The notes: generated by a model from the sequence alone, not told the origin. 64,000 nucleotides of DNA from Oxytricha trifallax (GCA_000711775.1 ARYC01000708.1:101063-165062), one strand, 5' to 3'. Counted from the stretch's first letter, positions 31,636-44,176 are shown. Program-made: numbers and translations.

Positions 31636-34559
31636 ATGTTTAAACAAGATTCTTTTACTTCAATTAAAGTTGATAATTAAGTAAAAAAAGATGTCTAGTT
31701 AAAGAGAGCCTTTGATTAAAATTAAGAACTTAAGAAGCAATTTATGAATGAATTCCATTAAGAAAATTCAATGAAAAAGGTTGGCTATAAGCTTTTATAA
31801 AACAGTGATCAATAAACTATGAATTTACTTTAAGGCATGAAAAAAGTAAATAATGCGACAAATACTACATCAACCATCAAAACTAATCGAATTGCAATAA
31901 ATTCACATGACCTAAAGTATTCGTTTTAAGACTACGAGATGAAAGACAACTAGTCGCTTAATTAAGTAATCAAGATTCCACAAAAATAGATTAAAATTCT
32001 TATATACTAACATTTATCATTAATTAAAGTGTAAGACACGATTAGTGGCGAATTAAAACACTACAAACCCCCAGATATAATAATTGAGCAAACATCATAA
32101 TACAGAGAAAACTATTTTAATCTATTGGCAAATAAATTAAAACCTTTTAATCGAAGAAAAGGAGATATCACATAAGAAATAAATCCAATTTTACCAAAAG
32201 AATTATAAAAACTATCTAGCAGAGAAATATCGATGAATTCTAAGAAAAACTTATTCTCATAAAGTGGCTAGACTTCCTAACTTTAAAAGCATATTAATGA
32301 TTAAATATAGTCAAGATCAAGGTCTATAGGATACAAGTAGTTAATGAGAGAGAACTTATATTAAGATTCACAATAGGATTACTCATATGACTATAATATA
32401 GATCATTAGCAAAAGTAATTAGCGAGTTCATTGATTTTTAATAATCCTAAAAATACCAATCAAACTTATGATATGACTCACTCAATAAATAATATCAATC
32501 AATCTAGTATCAATATTAGAGATAGCTAGTAAAGCATAGGAATGACCTCTAATCAATCAAAAGCCAATAAACAATACAAGTTACCATAAATTAAACAAAA
32601 TTTATAGAGTTCCTTCATGAAATAAAATTACTCAACAGGGAAGCATTAAAATAAAGAAGATATAATTTAATCATAAAATTAATTGGCTGATAATATTTAT
32701 TCTGAGCAGTTTGAAGTCGAAAGTGCAATTAAATCAGTTATTGTTAAAATACAATTGATTTGGGAAATTGTGAAAATAAAATAAAGAGTTTAAGTATATA
32801 GTAATCTAACTGCCACTAATTAGAAAGTCTTATAGATCAAATTTGATTCGTGTGAGTGACCGTTATGTTGATAAGTGTCCAGGCTACAAAGATTACCGGT
32901 TTGGTGCTTCTAACATTTCCGAAGATTCGATGTGGCACATTTGGCAGAAGAAATCTAGGAATCTCCGTGTATTATAGGGCGATGAGGCGGATTTGGCAGG
33001 TTTGGCAGATTTGGCAGTAGATTTAACCAAAAGATCTGATATTTAATTAAGCTAATTATTAATTAATTAATATAATAAATATACTTAGTGAAAAATGGCA
33101 CTTTTGGCAGGTTTGCCACATTTGGCACCTGCCATTTACTGCCATACTATATACACGATACATAATTATTGAGAGTGATTAAAATTATGATTTAAATATT
33201 AAAATAAATGGTGAAGCTGCGTTTGGTTATACGGTAGTGCTGATATAGGAAAGTCAAAAATGGGCAAGTAAATCTCTAAGATAGGTCACAAGCACGCAAC
33301 GAAGATCAATTTGAAGTTCCTGGTCAGCTGCAAGCTCCCGATAGAGAACAACATTACCATGCTCAACTGCTCCTGAAACACCCTATGCTACGAGCGCAAT
33401 GTTGAATGTAAGGTAAGTAATCTCGGTTCGCGCAGCCATCGCCTCAAAAAGCTGCTTCAACGGTATTGTGCGAGTTAGAATTCCACTCAGCAAGAGGTAT
33501 CTCAAGTACATAACTAAGAGGAGCATCAAGTGGAAAGAGCTTGCTATGAAAAGAGACATGCTGCCATCCAGAACGACCAATACGAACTCAGATACTTCAA
33601 CATCGAAAGTGGTGAGGCAGCAGAATGAACATCTTTTTATCAGTTGTTATTTTCGCGTAATAAGTCTCACTCTCTATCTCTCTACTCTCATATCCAGATA
33701 TTATATTTTCACGCTTTATTCTCTCATAACTACTAATTAAATCATAATTTTAATCACTCTCAATAATTATGTATCGTGTATATAGTATGGCAGTAAATGG
33801 CAGGTGCCAAATGTGGCAAACCTGCCAAAAGTGCCATTTTTCACTAAGTATATTTATTATATTAATTAATTAATAATTAGCTTAATTAAATATCAGATCT
33901 TTTGGTTAAATCTACTGCCAAATCTGCCAAACCTGCCAAATCCGCCTCATCGCCCTATAATACACGGAGATTCCTAGATTTCTTCTGCCAAATGTGCCAC
34001 ATCGAATCTTCGGAAATGTTAGAAGCACCAAACCGGTAATCTTTGTAGCCTGGACACTTATCAACATAACGGTCACTCACACGAATCAAATTTGATCTAT
34101 AAGACTTTCTAATTAGTGGCAGTTAGATTACTATATACTTAAACTCTTTATTTTATTTTCACAATTTCCCAAATCAATTGTATTTTAACAATATAACTCA
34201 AAGATTTAAAGAACAGTGCACAATTAAGTTATTTGGAGGTAATGATAAATCACTAAATGAAATAAAGAAATTTTTGACTCCTTAAAAGAAACTGTTATAT
34301 TATAAATTTTAAGAAACTTGTATCAGATAGATCCACTGCAAGTCTTAGAAAAAATAATAATAATACGTAGAGCTTAAGAAGAAACAATAATTTTGCAGTT
34401 TATTAAGGATTATAGAATAAATAATTTGACTTGAGTAGCCCAGATTACTAGATTGACTAATTAAACTAGTTCAATAGCAAGTTAAAGAAAAGTCCTTCGC
34501 CTATGAGTAAGTATTACTGCAAAGGTAATATTGATAAAAACAAGTACTGGCTTGATTGA
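31636..34559 (+). CDS. N/Q-rich unknown protein split by two IESs
   Basis: ATG at 31636 opens MFKQDSFTSIKVDNQVKKD; TGA is at 34557-34559. Removing 32741-34193 (pointer TA) and 34294-34318 (pointer AAGAAACT) leaves exactly 482 codons including the stop. The junctions read AIKSVITQRFKEQC and LTPQKKLVSDRSTASLRK. The protein is rich in Asn, Gln, Lys and Ser with no recognised domain; the second half has polybasic stretches and ends NIDKNKYWLD. The function is unknown. That both excisions are needed to keep one long frame is the best evidence that this is a functional gene. Confidence 0.82.
32741..33195. repeat. left inverted-repeat arm with repeated TTTGGCA motifs
   Basis: Inverted partner of 33737-34191. 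The inner third (about 32930-33145) holds TTTGGCA or TGCCAAA-like heptamers about ten times in both orientations, for instance GGATTTGGCAGGTTTGGCAG. Such clusters inside terminal repeats are often transposase binding sites, which is inferred here. Confidence 0.85.
33260..33628 (+). pseudogene. RPL22: ribosomal protein eL22 pseudogene inside the inverted-repeat element
   Basis: From ATG 33260 the frame reads INLKFLVSCKLPIENNI, matching the eL22 start of the RNA-binding fold, but meets an in-frame TGA after LNCS. The same frame then gives YERNVECKVSNLG. The conserved block RIPLSKRYLKYITKRSIKW lies in another frame, and the C-terminus NDQYELRYFNIESGEAAE is back in the first. So one stop and two frameshifts break it. 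The stretch is clearly GC-richer than its surroundings. eL22 is a large-subunit ribosomal protein. Tiny IESs could in principle repair it, but a decayed captured copy is the simpler reading. Confidence 0.85.
33737..34191. repeat. right inverted-repeat arm
   Basis: Reverse-complement copy of 32741-33195, with no differences noticed in the blocks compared by eye, including the TTTGGCA cluster and the terminal CAATTGTATTTTAACAA. Confidence 0.85.
34294..34318. other. 25 bp IES, pointer AAGAAACT
   Basis: The 8 bp repeat AAGAAACT sits at 34286-34293 and 34311-34318 with 17 bp of AT-rich DNA between. Collapsing it joins LTPQKKL to VSDRSTASL and removes the frame that would end at a nearby TGA. Confidence 0.85.
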
Positions 34560-34672
34560 GTTTAATCATGATTCATTTTTTTTTACCATTCTATTCTCTT
34601 TATAAATGCATGTGAGTTAATAAGTTTAATGCATGAGATAAATTATGTTTTTAATTAAATTTTTGGAGATCT

Positions 34673-35913
34673 TCAAGTAGATGGTTGCTTTTGATTATGT
34701 TTTTGATTTTGCTTTTTAATTGGCTTCTATGGATGGTTATGAGTAGTCTTTTGTCTTTTGAGAATGACTTTCTCATCTTTGCTTACCTTATTCTTTCTCT
34801 TGAGTTTCTTTTTGTCCTTGCTCTTTTTCACTTATTAAAGTGCTTCTTCCTTTTCCTCCTTGCTTCCAATATGATTCAAAGTCATACATAGGAGTCTATG
34901 CTTAGATTTTATAGTCTTGATTGGTTTTATGTTCCCCATTTCATTTGTGAATTTTTGTAGTTTAGGTAATTCCCAGAAGCAAATATTGCCTTCAGTTGAG
35001 ATAGAAGATACGTATTCAGAGTCTGGAATATATTTAATATCTCTAAATCTAGCAATCTTAGTGCTTATAATACTAATTGTGGTTGTCTCTACACTTTAAA
35101 TTCCTTTTAGATAAGTGAATCTACCATTAATATCAGCAAGCAATAATTCGTTTTCATTGATAAATTCAAAGCAAACAAAGGCTACATCAGATGTGACACT
35201 TGACTTGGGCAAATCTGAATCTGTACCCATAATTTATACTTTCTTGTCATAAAGTACAGCGTAAATATTGCCCTAAGTTGGCTCCCATTTAATCTGAAGA
35301 ACTTTATATTGTACTTTGTTTGTCTCTTCGTTAAGTCCTAACTTCTTTTTGAAGGTACATCTACCATCAAGCATATTCCAAAGTCTAAACATGTTGTTTT
35401 CATATAACACAAGGAGCATTCTGCCAGATTTGTGCAATGAGAATGAAATGACTCTTGAGACACTTTATGAAATAATAAGCATTTATTATAATCTTACTTT
35501 TTCACTCTGAGTTTATGAAGTGGAACCCAGTCTTTGCATCTCCAAATAATAACTTGACCATCTTCAGATCCAGAAATTAAATAGGTGTTCTTGTAAAATT
35601 AGAGTGCTGTGATTGATCCAGTGTGTTCCATCAACTCACCTTTCTCTTTCTTTGTTTTTACATCATATAGTTTAATGATTTCCTGATAGCCACCTAAGGC
35701 TAAGAGATTTCTATTTCCATCAATTGCATTAATTGAACCCTAAATCAGAATATTAAATCGATAGATAAATACCTAAATAGAATTGAAAGCAAACTCAGTT
35801 TCAAGTTCATCTTGCACGTCTTCAGGATCATTGAAAGAGAGACCAAGAAGACCTCCCTCATAGTTACCAATTGAGATTATATATTTCTCATCACTGTCAA
35901 AAGTTTCGACCAT
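34673..35913 (-). CDS. PAK1IP1: WD40 protein of the PAK1IP1/MAK11 family
   Basis: MVETFDSDEKYIISIGNYEG starts at 35913; TGA is at 34673-34675. In-phase introns of 33 nt and 44 nt leave 387 residues. GGYQEIIKLYDVKTKKEKGE, then LISGSEDGQVIIWRCKDW, match the second and third WD repeats of PAK1IP1/MAK11, and LVLYENNMFRLWNMLDGRC matches the next. A Lys-rich tail (KKSKDKKKLKRKNK) fits a nucleolar protein. MAK11 acts in 60S ribosome assembly at the 5S RNP step. The call rests on repeat order and linker text rather than on a search. Confidence 0.82.
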
Positions 35914-36061
35914 TTTAATATTTAATATATTTATAACTATTAAGTAATTAACAAGACAACAATAATACTTAAGTTATTTAATTTCTTTAAATAAGCATGT
36001 GATAAACATTAATAATTCCATAATCAACTAAAATACAAATATCTATCTTTGAATATATAAA

Positions 36062-36804
36062 TCAACTTCTGCCTTTTCTGCCTTTTGTTGAAATTTGCCC
36101 AGCAGATATATCAGCCTTGCGATTTTTCTTGTTGTAAGCTCTGAGAATGCCAATTTTGTCATTTTTGTGTTCATTGAAATTGAATCCATTTCTCTGACCA
36201 TTTCTATTAAAATTATAAGATGTGATATTTGGGTTTACTTTAATTAAAGGAAGTAATCATCAAGTGACTTCTTAGAGATCCCGACTTTGGAAGCTGCATC
36301 CTCTAAACTTTACTGCTTGAAAGTTCCATCTGGTTGTTTTTCACCCACAGTATAGAGTTCCCTCCATTTCTTGACAGCTAAAATAACTTCTCCAATTTTT
36401 CTCTCTTTAGTTCTTCTTGACCCCTTGCTCATATCAGCCTGTCCGTTGATTAATGCATCTGAGTGTTCTCCCTTTGCTCTTTCCCTGAATTTTAAAGTAA
36501 TAATATCTCCATTTCCACTGCCTCCATCTAATTAGATTAAATCTTTCATTCTGATCATTGCATTTTTGGCTTCCTGAATGTCTTAATGAGAATTATGTGG
36601 TCTCTCCACCCAATAGTTACCAACGTAAACAAAAGCTTGAATATTCTCATTATAGTAAGAGACCATTCTGTTGTCAAGTTCCTGTTTAGTTTTTGGATCT
36701 AATTGCTATAACAATTCTTAGAGTTGGATAAAATCTTGATTCTTATCAAATTCCAGAGTCTTGTTGATATCCCTCTCTTTAGCATCCTTTGCTTGACCAT
36801 TCAT
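36062..36804 (-). CDS. 235-residue ciliate-type protein with a putative HTH motif
   Basis: Starts MNGQAKDAKERDINKTLEF and, after a 35 nt GT-AG intron, ends NRKADISAGQISTKGRKGRS at TGA 36062-36064. The segment SLEDAASKVGISKKSLDDYF looks like a helix-turn-helix, followed by NGFNFNEHKNDKIGILRAY. I recall this layout as recurrent in ciliate proteins, but no function is known to me. DNA or protein binding is possible. Confidence 0.75.
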
Positions 36805-37041
36805 TATATAAAAACAACAATAAAATAATATAAATCATTAAATTTAATGATTGGGAATAAGCTTGAAATTTACTTTGATTTTCATTTTATAAGTTATAAT
36901 CTTAAATTATAGAATTTACTAATTCTTTTATGAATCTATGATGTCTAAAAGATATTAAAGTAATTGAGTAAATTAACTAATTTATGCCACTTTATGATGT
37001 ATTTAAGATCTTGAGTTAAAATTTTATGTTAATAAGATATA

Positions 37042-38903
37042 ATGAGCTAAAACGCTAACTAAAAATTTTACTACTTTGATTTGTTCAAGACAATCGGAAC
37101 ACTTATAGTCTTTGTTGGACATCTCCTCCATTTATGCCAAGTGACTAAGAAGGTTACAACATTCGCAACTTTTGTGCTGGCTGGTTCAGGGCATTAAGTG
37201 AATGATGTGTTCTTTTTCATTACTGGGTTCCTAACTGTGCATTCTTATACTTACCAATTGACATAGACTAAGGGGAATAGATCTGGTATAAATATAGCAG
37301 TTGATTTTATCATGAAGAGGTTCTATAGACTTGCACCCTTGATGTATGTTGCTCTCTTTGTTCAAAGAGAGATCTTAGAATGCTCCTGGAATGAATTGAT
37401 AAGCTACTTAACTTTCACTCATTCATATACAAACACTGGCAAATTACAATAGTTACAAAGATTTTGGTATGCTTAAGCACAAATGTAGTTATTCCTCATA
37501 ACTCCACTCTTATTCTTTTATGCTAATAAATTAACTCTACCTGGCAGAGTAACACTTATGGGAGTCATTACATTAACCTTGTGCTTGTAATCACCTAAAA
37601 ACATCTCACTACAAACAGAGCACAGAAGCAGTGGATACTTTGCAGGCATAATTAGTATATAAATATATATTATTTTAATGTGCTACTACCTTCAATAGCA
37701 CCTTAATAAAAATGTGACATTTTTGAAGTTTAAGCCAATTCTTGGTTGGGTGAGTACAGCACTTTTCCCTGTCATTATCTACAGAATGTGTTTAGTTGGA
37801 ATTCCATTGAAATAAATTTTGATAAACTTCTGGCTATGCCTTTTCGTGATAACAAATGATCAACACAACCCTTCAAGACTTGTCAAAGCACTCTCATAGA
37901 ACATAATTTCTCAGTGGATTAGCAGATATAGCTATGAGTTGTATATTGTTCAAGCACTTACATTATTCAAATATGGATTAGTTGATTATGCAAGACTAGA
38001 ATGGAACTATATCGCTAGATCTTCATCTGAGTATTGGATTGTCTGCTCTATTTTGTTCTTTATGCATTTAGCAGTCAGTTTTGTTATAGATATGTTCGTT
38101 CAAAGACCACTTATCAATATTATTATATTCTATTTTTAATGTATCTTTGCTTGTTTTAAGTTTGATGGCGTAGTCAAGAAGAATCCAAAGACATTCTTAT
38201 TCTTAGTAAGCTAGATCCTAGTAGTCTATTTCGCAAATTCTTACAACTAACAATAAATCAATCTATATAACAACGATTTGAAAGTGACAATTACGGATGA
38301 GTCTCTTGAAACTTTGAAGCAATAAATACAAAAGAATATCTCTATGTTGTCATTGATTCAATATGATAGTCAGGTTGAAAACTTTAATTTGACAAAGATT
38401 CAAGCTATGCTAGTTGCAGTACCAAATTCTACCATTTTGAGTCATGAATACGCCAATGAGAAGCAAGAAACTGGCTATTAATAATATATTAGTGTATTAT
38501 ATATCTTTTCACTTCAAAAGCATACTATAGAGGCGTGGGAGTTCTACATCACGGCTTCAACGACACATTGAATAGAACTAATTTCTACACATTCACATAT
38601 TATTCAGAGGTGAAAGACTTCAAAGTCAGATTTGGTAATGAAATTAAATTTGATCCATAAACTAATACAACTATTCCAAAACCTGCGCTTAAAGATAATT
38701 CTTTCTCAGTTGATGTAAAGTCATCTATCACTATTAAAAACAACACACTACCACCTGATTTTAATATTTTTATTTCTATTATAATTTTATGGAGTTAGTT
38801 GGATTGGAACTCAGTGATATAATTTAGCACAGCATATAATATAAAATAAGTATATATTTTTATTTATAAATATTTTATAAAAAGATAAATCTATTTGTAT
38901 TGA
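37042..38903 (+). CDS. multi-pass membrane protein of the acyltransferase-3 / NRF-6 type
   Basis: MSQNANQKFYYFDLFKTIG opens the protein, followed by at least eight hydrophobic helices. FVGHLLHLCQVTKK holds the early His seen in acyltransferase-3 proteins, and MKRFYRLAPLMYVAL matches their RxxRLxP motif. A 29 nt intron (GTGTATT...AAAAG, near 38493-38521) gives 610 residues to TGA 38901-38903. The last 150 residues form an extracytoplasmic-looking domain with VRFGNEIKFDPQTNTTIP. NRF-6-like proteins are thought to move or acylate lipids. The large N-terminal NRF domain of animal members is absent. Confidence 0.75.
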
Positions 38904-39121
38904 GGATAAAATGTATAAAGACTCACTTAATAAAACCTTTAATTTCTCTTTAATAAATTTCAGACATTTATTTTTTCTTATTTATAAAACTTGCTACATA
39001 TTTTACAAGTTAATCTATGTTTTTTTGAATAAAAGTATAAAAAACTTTTTCCTAAATAATAGTGAAGTATCTTACTTATTTAAGTTATCTTATAAACACT
39101 TTACAAATTAATTGATTTCAT

Positions 39122-40341
39122 TCATGCTTACAAGTCGTTCTTTTATTAAGCTAAAAGTGGCTGTGATTCGTGAGATGGAGCATCCTCTGGGGCTCTTTAT
39201 CCTAGCATGACTTCGTACTTCATCTTTTCTCTTAAAGGTTGATTACTAATTTTCATTCCTGCGGCATCAGCCATTGCTTCTCTTACTGCCCATGCAAATA
39301 TTTCCCACTTCTCTTTGCCCTTATCAGCGTGCTTTTAGTACAAATACTCATTTGGTTGGAAAGCAGGCAACTCAATCAAGTTAACTCTTCCAGTGTAAAA
39401 CATAGAAAGTTGCAAAACAACCAAGGGAAGGAATGGAGTAATGTCATAGGCTGGACTGAACATACCGTATTAGAAATCCAACACTAAAGGTCTGACGCAT
39501 CTATCTGAAATGAAGGCTCCCTTTTTAAAGGTAATTAAATGCTTTCCATTTGTAGTTCCACCTTCTGGAAAGATGCAAAGAGGTGGGTATTAGCCTAAGT
39601 ATTCAATAGCTTATTATCTTTCTTCAATTTGATCGATAATTCTATTTCTTTACTCTTCAGTAGCTCCTCTAGATATAAAGATGCAACCAAGATATTAACA
39701 TAGTAAACCAAAGATAGGAACATTTTTTAAATCTTCTTTGGCAGCGAAAGCAGGTGCGTAATGAATAATGAGGATTAAGACATCCATCCATGAAGTGTGA
39801 TTGCAAACAAAAGTTGGCACATAATTTGGTGTTGGCTAGCTCTTGTAATCTGGACCCAAGAAAGCCTCGTAGTTATAGTCATTACGGTCTACTTTCCCTG
39901 TGCTCATGCCTGTAAAGAAAGCTACGAATCTGCAAGCTACTTGATATACAAACTTTATAATTGGCTTTCTGCAACCTGTCAAGGGTTTTCCATCTTTGAA
40001 ACTGTGGCCAATAGTTATCACTCTATATTTAATAAATGAGATAAAAAGATATTACTTAATGATCAAATAAATTGACATGATAGTGGTAAAAGCTAGAATC
40101 AATCTCAGAGGCAAAACTATAGCAGCTCCAGGGTAAAATTTCCATCTTTTCCAATTTTAAACGTCCAAAACTTGAAATAATTGTATTACTAAAATATAAA
40201 AATAGTTTAAGTTTATCTTCTGTATGCTGGAAACTGCGAGTCTCTTTCTTCAACGACTTTATTACAAATTAAACTTATATTAATAATAATATAAATGACT
40301 TCTCTAAATACTTTCATTTATTTCCATGCCCATTCAACCAT
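39122..40341 (-). CDS. lysophospholipid acyltransferase (LPCAT/AGPAT family)
   Basis: Contains the catalytic H-x4-D motif FVCNHTSWMDVLILI, block II IFISRGATEEQRNR and block III CIFPEGGTTNGKHLI, in the usual order. A hydrophobic segment VLPLRLILAFTTIMSIYLI precedes the catalytic core, as in LPCAT1-like enzymes. The first exon starts MVEWAWKQMKVFREVIY at 40341; a frame change near 40160-40220 needs an IES or intron I could not place. TGA is at 39122-39124. The enzyme would acylate lysophosphatidate or lysophosphatidylcholine at the ER. No EF-hand region is visible. Confidence 0.88.
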
Positions 40342-40538
40342 AAATATGCCTGCGAACATGTAAAGTCCAAGTAAAATTATATATATGTTCATGTTTTGTC
40401 TCTAAGATCAATACTAACCCTTTTTTATTTATTATTTATCTGTATTTAATTTAAATTCTTTCAAATTATTATAACTCCACAATTTCATATTATCAATTAA
40501 AGATTTCAAATAATATCCTTTATTTTAATATAAATAAA

Positions 40539-41434
40539 TCAATGATTTATAGTTTTAAGTTAGTTTTTTGGTAATCCATATCTGTTTGATGAATCTAAGT
40601 TGTATCCAAATTCACTAAATGGATTATATTGGCCTGGACCTGGTGTATTATTTATTAGACTTGTGTCTTTTTAAAATTTGATACTACCAATCTTTGGTGC
40701 CTTAGAATTACGATACTTTGCAATATAATATTTTCCGTCTTTTGCCAGATCAGTAGTGTTTAAGTTGTATTCTAAGGGTGAAGGTGATTAGTTATTATAA
40801 TTTATTTAGGGAAACCTTGATGTTTGTGAACCAGATTGACTTATTGCTGGAAATACAGTAGTTCCTCCATTTTTATATTTAGAATTTACAAAGCTACCTG
40901 GATCAGTTATATCTTCTCTAGGAGTATACTAGCCAGGACCAGGAAAGTTCCTACTTGAACTCATATTTATAAAATCATGAAATTTGGTTTTCTATCTCAT
41001 GGTAAAAGCAGGAGCATTATTTTCTTTTTTAAGGACATCATATTCACCTGGGCCAGGCATTCTGCCATGCTCTTTGACTTATTAAAACATCTAATCTCTT
41101 TATGCTGATCCAAATAAATTTGGAACAGAGAATCTTTTTGAATCTAGTTTAGAAGTGATATCGTATGTTCCTGGAGCAGGTGACTACATCATTGATTCTA
41201 TAAAATCCTATGATTACCATAAATAATTTTACAATCTTGAGATATTTGTGAATTTCTTCAACCAAAACCAAAACCAGCTGCTCTCTTCTTTTTACCTGAA
41301 GGCAAATCATAGCTAGATCTTTCACAATTTGGCTTAAATAATTTTGGAAACCTTTTTTAGGAACCAAAACTATACATTTACTTGGAAGGAGATGTATTTA
41401 TAGGTGATTGATTTATCTTAAAGGAAGATTCCAT
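40539..41434 (-). CDS. SHIPPO (PGPGxY) repeat protein, axoneme-associated type
   Basis: The protein begins MESSFKINQSPINTSP at 41434 and ends LPKNQLKTINH at TGA 40539-40541. It has spaced repeats SPAPGTYD, MPGPGEYD, FPGPGQYT, PSPLEYN and TPGPGQYN, the hallmark of the SHIPPO/STPG family. Such proteins bind microtubules and occur in sperm tails and cilia (ODF3/CIMAP, STPG1). An insert of about 80 bp near 41200-41280 shifts frame between FGFG and SPAPG and is an intron or IES. Confidence 0.85.
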
Positions 41435-41599
41435 TAAAAATTACAATTTATATTATTTATCTTATTTTTTTGATAAATATAATATAATTAAATTTTCTAA
41501 ATCTGAAATAGTATAAAGTAAATAAGGTTGAATCGTTGAAATAAAGATAATAATTTTAAATTTAAAAGCGTAATTTAGATATTACAATCATTTTAGAAA

Positions 41600-43835
41600 A
41601 TGCAAGAAGTAAGTGAGAAGAGGCAAGAACAATGTCCATTGAGTTTTGAGCAAAGATCTAATGAAATTCAAGACCTAAAGCAATAACTCTCTCAGAAATA
41701 ATTTTTTGAGGATAGTGATACATGCTTAATTGAAGAAATATGTTTGGGAGCTTTAAACGAAGAAAGACTAGAACGTAAAATGCATTATGTTGATCAGGCT
41801 CTAACATTCTTTGATGATATAAAAACTAAACTAAATTCCCTTACTCTAGCAAATACTGAGCAGTTGAGTGTAATTCAATAGATCTGTATGAGAGTTCAAG
41901 AAACAGTCGTCAGATTTAAAGATCAAATATTTGGGTACCAAGGCTTTGCAAAGTAAGAGTCACAGATTCTTGACTTAATTTTGATATTGGATGTGACATC
42001 AATCTAGATTCAATCTCAATTATAAGACTCAAATGGAAAATTAGAGAACAACTAAGTCTAAATTATTCAATAATTGTTAGACTAAATTGATAACTTCATC
42101 ATGAAAGAGCAGTTTTTAATTGATAATTCTGAAGTATCGAAGAATCTCTACAACTGTAATGAGTCAGGAGTTATTCCATATATTTAATTGTTCATCAAAT
42201 CTGCACTTGAAACAAACTTAATTTTGAGAAAAGATTAAATGAGCTCATAAACTCATATATTTTAGTAAATTGAGGATATATTCTTAAAAATTTCATAAGC
42301 ACCAGTACTTGCTTATGACCAGATATCCAATGATATATTTTCTGCCATTATTTAAAACTCAGGTCCAGAATATCAATTAAAATTAGTGACAACGTTATTT
42401 GAGCTTTAAGATTCCTTTTGGCTTCAGAAAAAAGTAGGTAGCTAAGAAAATTTTAAGAATAAGTTGCTCTTTAAACTAGGTTTCATGATTAGTATACTTT
42501 TTGAAAGTTCAACACTAACAGTAAAAGAAGCAATTTTGAAAAGGATTTTGAAATATGTATAAACTGATGAAATGGATGCAATCTTTGTGATATTGACATC
42601 TTGCAACACGAGTTCATTAGCAGCATAGATCAGAGGTGAGCCAAAGTTAGAAATTATAATGCTGGAAATGTTCAACTTTTCTTTGAATAAAGCATGCGGC
42701 TTTATTAATGAGATTAATCCAGCTTAGTATGCTAAAAATTTCAAGTAAATGGTGCTTAATCTCAAACCTCTAACAGAATTCTTAATGATTCTTACTCCTT
42801 TCAATAAGAATTTAAATGAAAAGTGGAGGAGAGATTTAAAACAAATCCTGTTAAAGCTTTTTGACATTTTTCCTTTAGAAAAGTAAACTTAATAATTTAG
42901 AAAAGATAGTAAAATAGTAAATCCTCCTTTCAACTTAATTGAGCTTTTTATTGAGCTTAATATTTTGATCATGCAAGATACTAAAGGATAAATAAAGCTA
43001 GGTGACTATGATACTCTTCTTTTAGTATGTGAGAACTTATTTGGAAAAGCTGAACAGAATTCTTTGATTATGATTAGACTGATAAAACTTCTAGATGATA
43101 TCGATTACACAGGAGAAGATAAATAAGCTGTAAGATTATTATAATGCTTTAATGTTTCCTTTTAGTTTTACAGAAGATTTGGAGATTCCATAAATAAACT
43201 GTTTCTGATAAAAGATTTGAATATCTTTTACTAAATCTTGAATTATTTCTGTGAGTGGGCTTAGAATTGTGATGCAGAAAGTTTAGATAACATGATCCCA
43301 GCTGATAGCTAAATCTAATAAATTCTGACTGATTATATCCAGCAAGGCAAAGTTTCAATAAACTGTAAGGTGTATACTTAATTAATTATATTTATAGAAA
43401 ATGTACTGGAGAATGAAATGAGACAATTAAATGTGGAGTACTAAGTGAAAGGACTAAAGGATGGAGAAGAGATGGAAAGACTTTGCAAGCCAAGCGAGAA
43501 GCTTTCAAACTTCAAATCAACAGACCCATCAAATGAGTAGCTTTGTCAAAATAATTAATTCTAATAAAATAAAGTATGAAACATCAAATCAAGTTATCTT
43601 TTTCTTTAGACTAATTAGTTTGATTAGAAGAGATTAGCTATTGTAAGAAAGATTTTGGAGCTTGAATTGATGATAAGATATGAAGATTAATAGTTCAGTG
43701 ATGACTAAATCTAGAAATTTATTTATTTATATTTACTTATAATTGCAGATTGATATTCTCTCAGCTTTTCAGATGCAAAATCCGAATGGCTAAGATTCAG
43801 AACTAAGAAGATTCGTTACATAATTTTAGTTTTGA
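41600..43835 (+). CDS. large helical protein of unknown function
   Basis: MQEVSEKRQEQCPLSFEQRS starts at 41600 and a single frame runs nearly 640 codons before a GT-AG intron near 43575-43610 and a second near 43710-43745, ending FVTQFQF at TGA 43833-43835. It is acidic and helical throughout, with a coiled start and long amphipathic helices such as FLMILTPFNKNLNEKWRR. It looks like an ARM- or HEAT-type scaffold, but no signature was recognised. Confidence 0.75.
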
Positions 43836-44176
43836 TTGTATTAATATATGAAATAATACTGCTTAAATGTAATTGATTTTGTAATAGTCAACAATTATAA
43901 ACTTTATTTCTTTAAATTATTTCTCAAAGATATTAATTTGCCATTTAAAATAAAAAAAGTAAAGTTAGATTTTCATGAAAAAATGAAATTTTAAAGCCTA
44001 ATGAAATATTAAATATAGTTAAAAGGAAAAGGTTTGCTAATCATAAATATTATTAAAGTAAATAAGTTCGGAGTAATAATGGACCTTAGAATTAAATTTA
44101 TTTTTCTAGGTAATTGTTAGCTAATAATAATGATTATATTTATATTTAACTTATTAAGTTATTAAAAATTTAAATA
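43836..44176. other. AT-rich spacer between tandem genes
   Basis: No coding-looking frame was seen. The stretch sits between the stop of a helical-protein gene and the ATG of the kelch-type gene, both on the plus strand. Confidence 0.4.

Larger units (their letters stand above)
32741..34191. mobile_element. 1.45 kb TA-flanked element with about 455 bp inverted repeats carrying an eL22 copy
   Basis: Ends begin TTGTTAAAATACAATTGATT and are inverted copies of each other for about 455 bp (32741-33195 and 33737-34191). TA lies on both outer edges, as for Tc1/mariner-type insertions. The 541 bp centre holds a ribosomal protein eL22 pseudogene, not a transposase. Excision to a single TA restores the host ORF. 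The first 30 bp resemble the ends of the MITE at 58895-59310, so the two belong to one terminal-repeat family. Confidence 0.9.

Noticed and set aside
33468-33740. A separate 90-codon gene starting MRVRIPLSKRYL
   Set aside because: It is the middle of the eL22 pseudogene in a shifted frame, and it runs out of similarity after about 20 residues.
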